From: DASWVC01 sp036401335
GTDB taxonomy: Bacteria; Verrucomicrobiota; Verrucomicrobiia; Chthoniobacterales; JAFAMB01
Length of the DNA stretch: 24,538 nucleotides
Assembly: GCA_036401335.1 (NCBI GenBank)
Contig: DASWVC010000244.1
Location: forward strand, 1 to 24,538
Reading direction: 5' to 3'
The notes beneath the pieces were generated by a model. It was given only the letters and a program-made list of their open reading frames with translations. It was not told the DNA's origin and searched no databases. Shown in pieces: positions 23,830 to 24,538 of the stretch. The number at the start of each line of letters is the position of its first letter. The first letter of the stretch is position 1. Made by a program: the position numbers and the translations under genes.

Positions 23830-24135
23830 TCAGCGGTGTGAAAATCGCGGCAGATCCGGCCCGCGGGAAGCTTTGCCGGCAAGCGAAGGAGTCGGCGCGG
23901 CCAGGCAGACCGTCAGCTTCTTCCAATTGCGCGCTTCCAGCTCTTGAAGGTACAGCGACGCGAGTTCAAGACGCGGCATAAGTACACCCGGTTCCGGACC
24001 GACCAGGTCCGGTGGGCCATCGGGGGAGAGGGACGGCTCTGGCCGGCAACCGTCGAGCGGCAGCATCGCCACGCCGACGATGCTGATCGCCAAGAAGCTC
24101 ACCAGCAACAAAAAAGAAAAGTTCCAGGTGTCCAT
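23830..24135 (-). CDS. Possible small membrane-anchored protein (101 aa)
   Basis: I do not recognise this. The frame starts with GGGAG about 4-5 nt before the ATG, a good ribosome site. It opens with a single hydrophobic segment (residues 6-26: FSFLLLVSFLAISIVGVAML), then a Pro-rich stretch and a charged helix (LYLQELEARNWKKL). It could be a real small inner-membrane protein or the decayed start of a larger membrane protein. It is convergent with the FAD oxidoreductase (27 bp gap). Overlapping frames on the other strand show nothing better. Low confidence. Confidence 0.35.
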   Translation of the reverse strand: MDTWNFSFLLLVSFLAISIVGVAMLPLDGCRPEPSLSPDGPPDLVGPEPGVLMPRLELASLYLQELEARNWKKLTVCLAAPTPSLAGKASRGPDLPRFSHR

Positions 24136-24322
24136 GTTCTCCCGCCAGGGCCAAGCCTTTGCTGATCACAGTACGTCGCAAACCAGGAAAGGGGCCTTGG
24201 CGACGTTCAATCTTAGCAACGTTCAATCGCTGACGCAGGAGTTTTCATCGGGGCGCGGTTGAATCCGCTCACCAGCGGTCCAGGACCCGTCCCAGCGCCC
24301 GGGTTGAGCGTGCAAAAAGCAC

Positions 24323-24351
24323 TTGCGCGGTGAAATTGGTCGACCTATATA
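24323..24351 (+). promoter_or_regulatory. Sigma70-like promoter of tRNA-Tyr
   Basis: TTGCGC (24323-24328) and TATATA (24346-24351) are spaced by 17 bp. The predicted start is about 48 nt before the mature tRNA, consistent with a 5' leader removed by RNase P. Confidence 0.55.
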
Positions 24352-24405
24352 CGTCGCTCTCGCCGGTTTACCCGCGCTGGGGTTTTACCGGTGGCTCCCG
24401 TCGAC

Positions 24406-24488
24406 GGGTAGGTACCGAAGTGGCCAAACGGGGTAGACTGTAAATCTACTGGCTTACGCCTTCGCTGGTTCGAATCCAGCCCTGCCCA
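24406..24488 (+). tRNA. tRNA-Tyr (anticodon GTA)
   Basis: The acceptor stem GGGTAGG (24406-24412) pairs with CCTGCCC (24481-24487), with one G-U pair and discriminator A at 24488. The D arm contains GTGGCCAAACGG. The anticodon arm is GTAGA-CTGTAAA-TCTAC with anticodon GTA. A long variable arm (TGGCTTACGCCTTC) marks the class II structure of bacterial tRNA-Tyr. The T arm is GCTGG-TTCGAAT-CCAGC. The 3' CCA is not encoded (ATT follows), so it must be added by a CCA-adding enzyme. Total length 83 nt. Confidence 0.96.
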
Positions 24489-24538
24489 TTGCTTGCCAAA
24501 ACAGCATGTCATGAGACACGAGATCCGAGACGTGGCGC

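Noticed and set aside
23811..23838. CACCGC/GCGGTG inverted repeat after the FAD oxidoreductase as a terminator
   Set aside because: The stem is 6 bp with a 16-nt loop, and the T-run lies on the wrong side for the plus-strand gene.
24203..24228. Direct repeat ACGTTCAATC (two copies, period 16) as a CRISPR or regulatory array
   Set aside because: Only two short copies, with no repeat-spacer structure; likely chance.
1..24538. Insertion sequences, prophage, defence systems or CRISPR arrays
   Set aside because: No transposase, integrase, Cas, restriction or phage motif was seen in any frame, and no repeat-spacer array is present.

Overview
The window is GC-rich bacterial chromosomal DNA dominated by carbohydrate uptake and catabolism. 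It carries parts of two CUT2-type (ribose/allose/AI-2-like) sugar ABC importers with three kinds of regulatory site around them. A soil or plant-associated Gram-negative bacterium is suggested by the Sec and Tat-like signal peptides on exported proteins, the periplasmic binding proteins and the class A beta-lactamase. The gene mix (LacI and RpiR regulators, GH3, sugar isomerases, many starts with little Shine-Dalgarno sequence) would fit a Verrucomicrobiota-like organism. That placement is inference; no rRNA or universal marker is present to test it.

Layout. (1) 1-2356, minus strand: an LsrB/RhaS-like periplasmic sugar-binding protein followed by a two-domain sugar ABC ATPase that runs off the left edge. 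(2) 2357-2977: a regulatory region with a LacI-type operator candidate, an 18-bp palindrome and a promoter for the divergent LacI-family gene (2978-4009). (3) 4010-4645: a noncoding stretch with hairpins and two near-identical LacI-type operators 129 bp apart. (4) 4646-5656: an RpiR-family (HTH+SIS) regulator. (5) 5657-6288: noncoding, with a second copy of the 18-bp palindrome just upstream of a good promoter. (6) 6289-15774: ten same-strand genes, probably one operon. In order: PHI-like SIS isomerase, rhamnose-isomerase-like TIM barrel, AlsB-like binding protein, permease, an unknown 185-aa protein, AHL-lactonase-like metallo-hydrolase, SDR dehydrogenase, ABC ATPase, PfkB kinase, FucU/RbsD mutarotase. 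(7) A convergent class A beta-lactamase (15782-16657). (8) A cytoplasmic GH3 glycosidase (17135-19528) behind a repeat-containing spacer. (9) A large unknown protein on the minus strand (19574-21550), a Nudix hydrolase, a phytoene-dehydrogenase-like FAD oxidoreductase, a small possible membrane protein, and tRNA-Tyr at the right edge.

How the genes could work together: the GH3 enzyme would release monosaccharide from short oligosaccharides. The binding protein, permease and ATPase would import the sugar, and the mutarotase would equilibrate anomers. Aldose-ketose isomerisation and phosphorylation, or oxidation by the SDR plus lactone hydrolysis, would feed it into central metabolism. The AlsB-like binding protein, RpiR regulator and rhamnose-isomerase-like enzyme point to D-allose, D-allulose or a related rare sugar. 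The enzyme set does not match the classical als operon or any pathway I can name, so the substrate is open. The shared palindrome and the LacI-type sites suggest that both transport loci are co-regulated.
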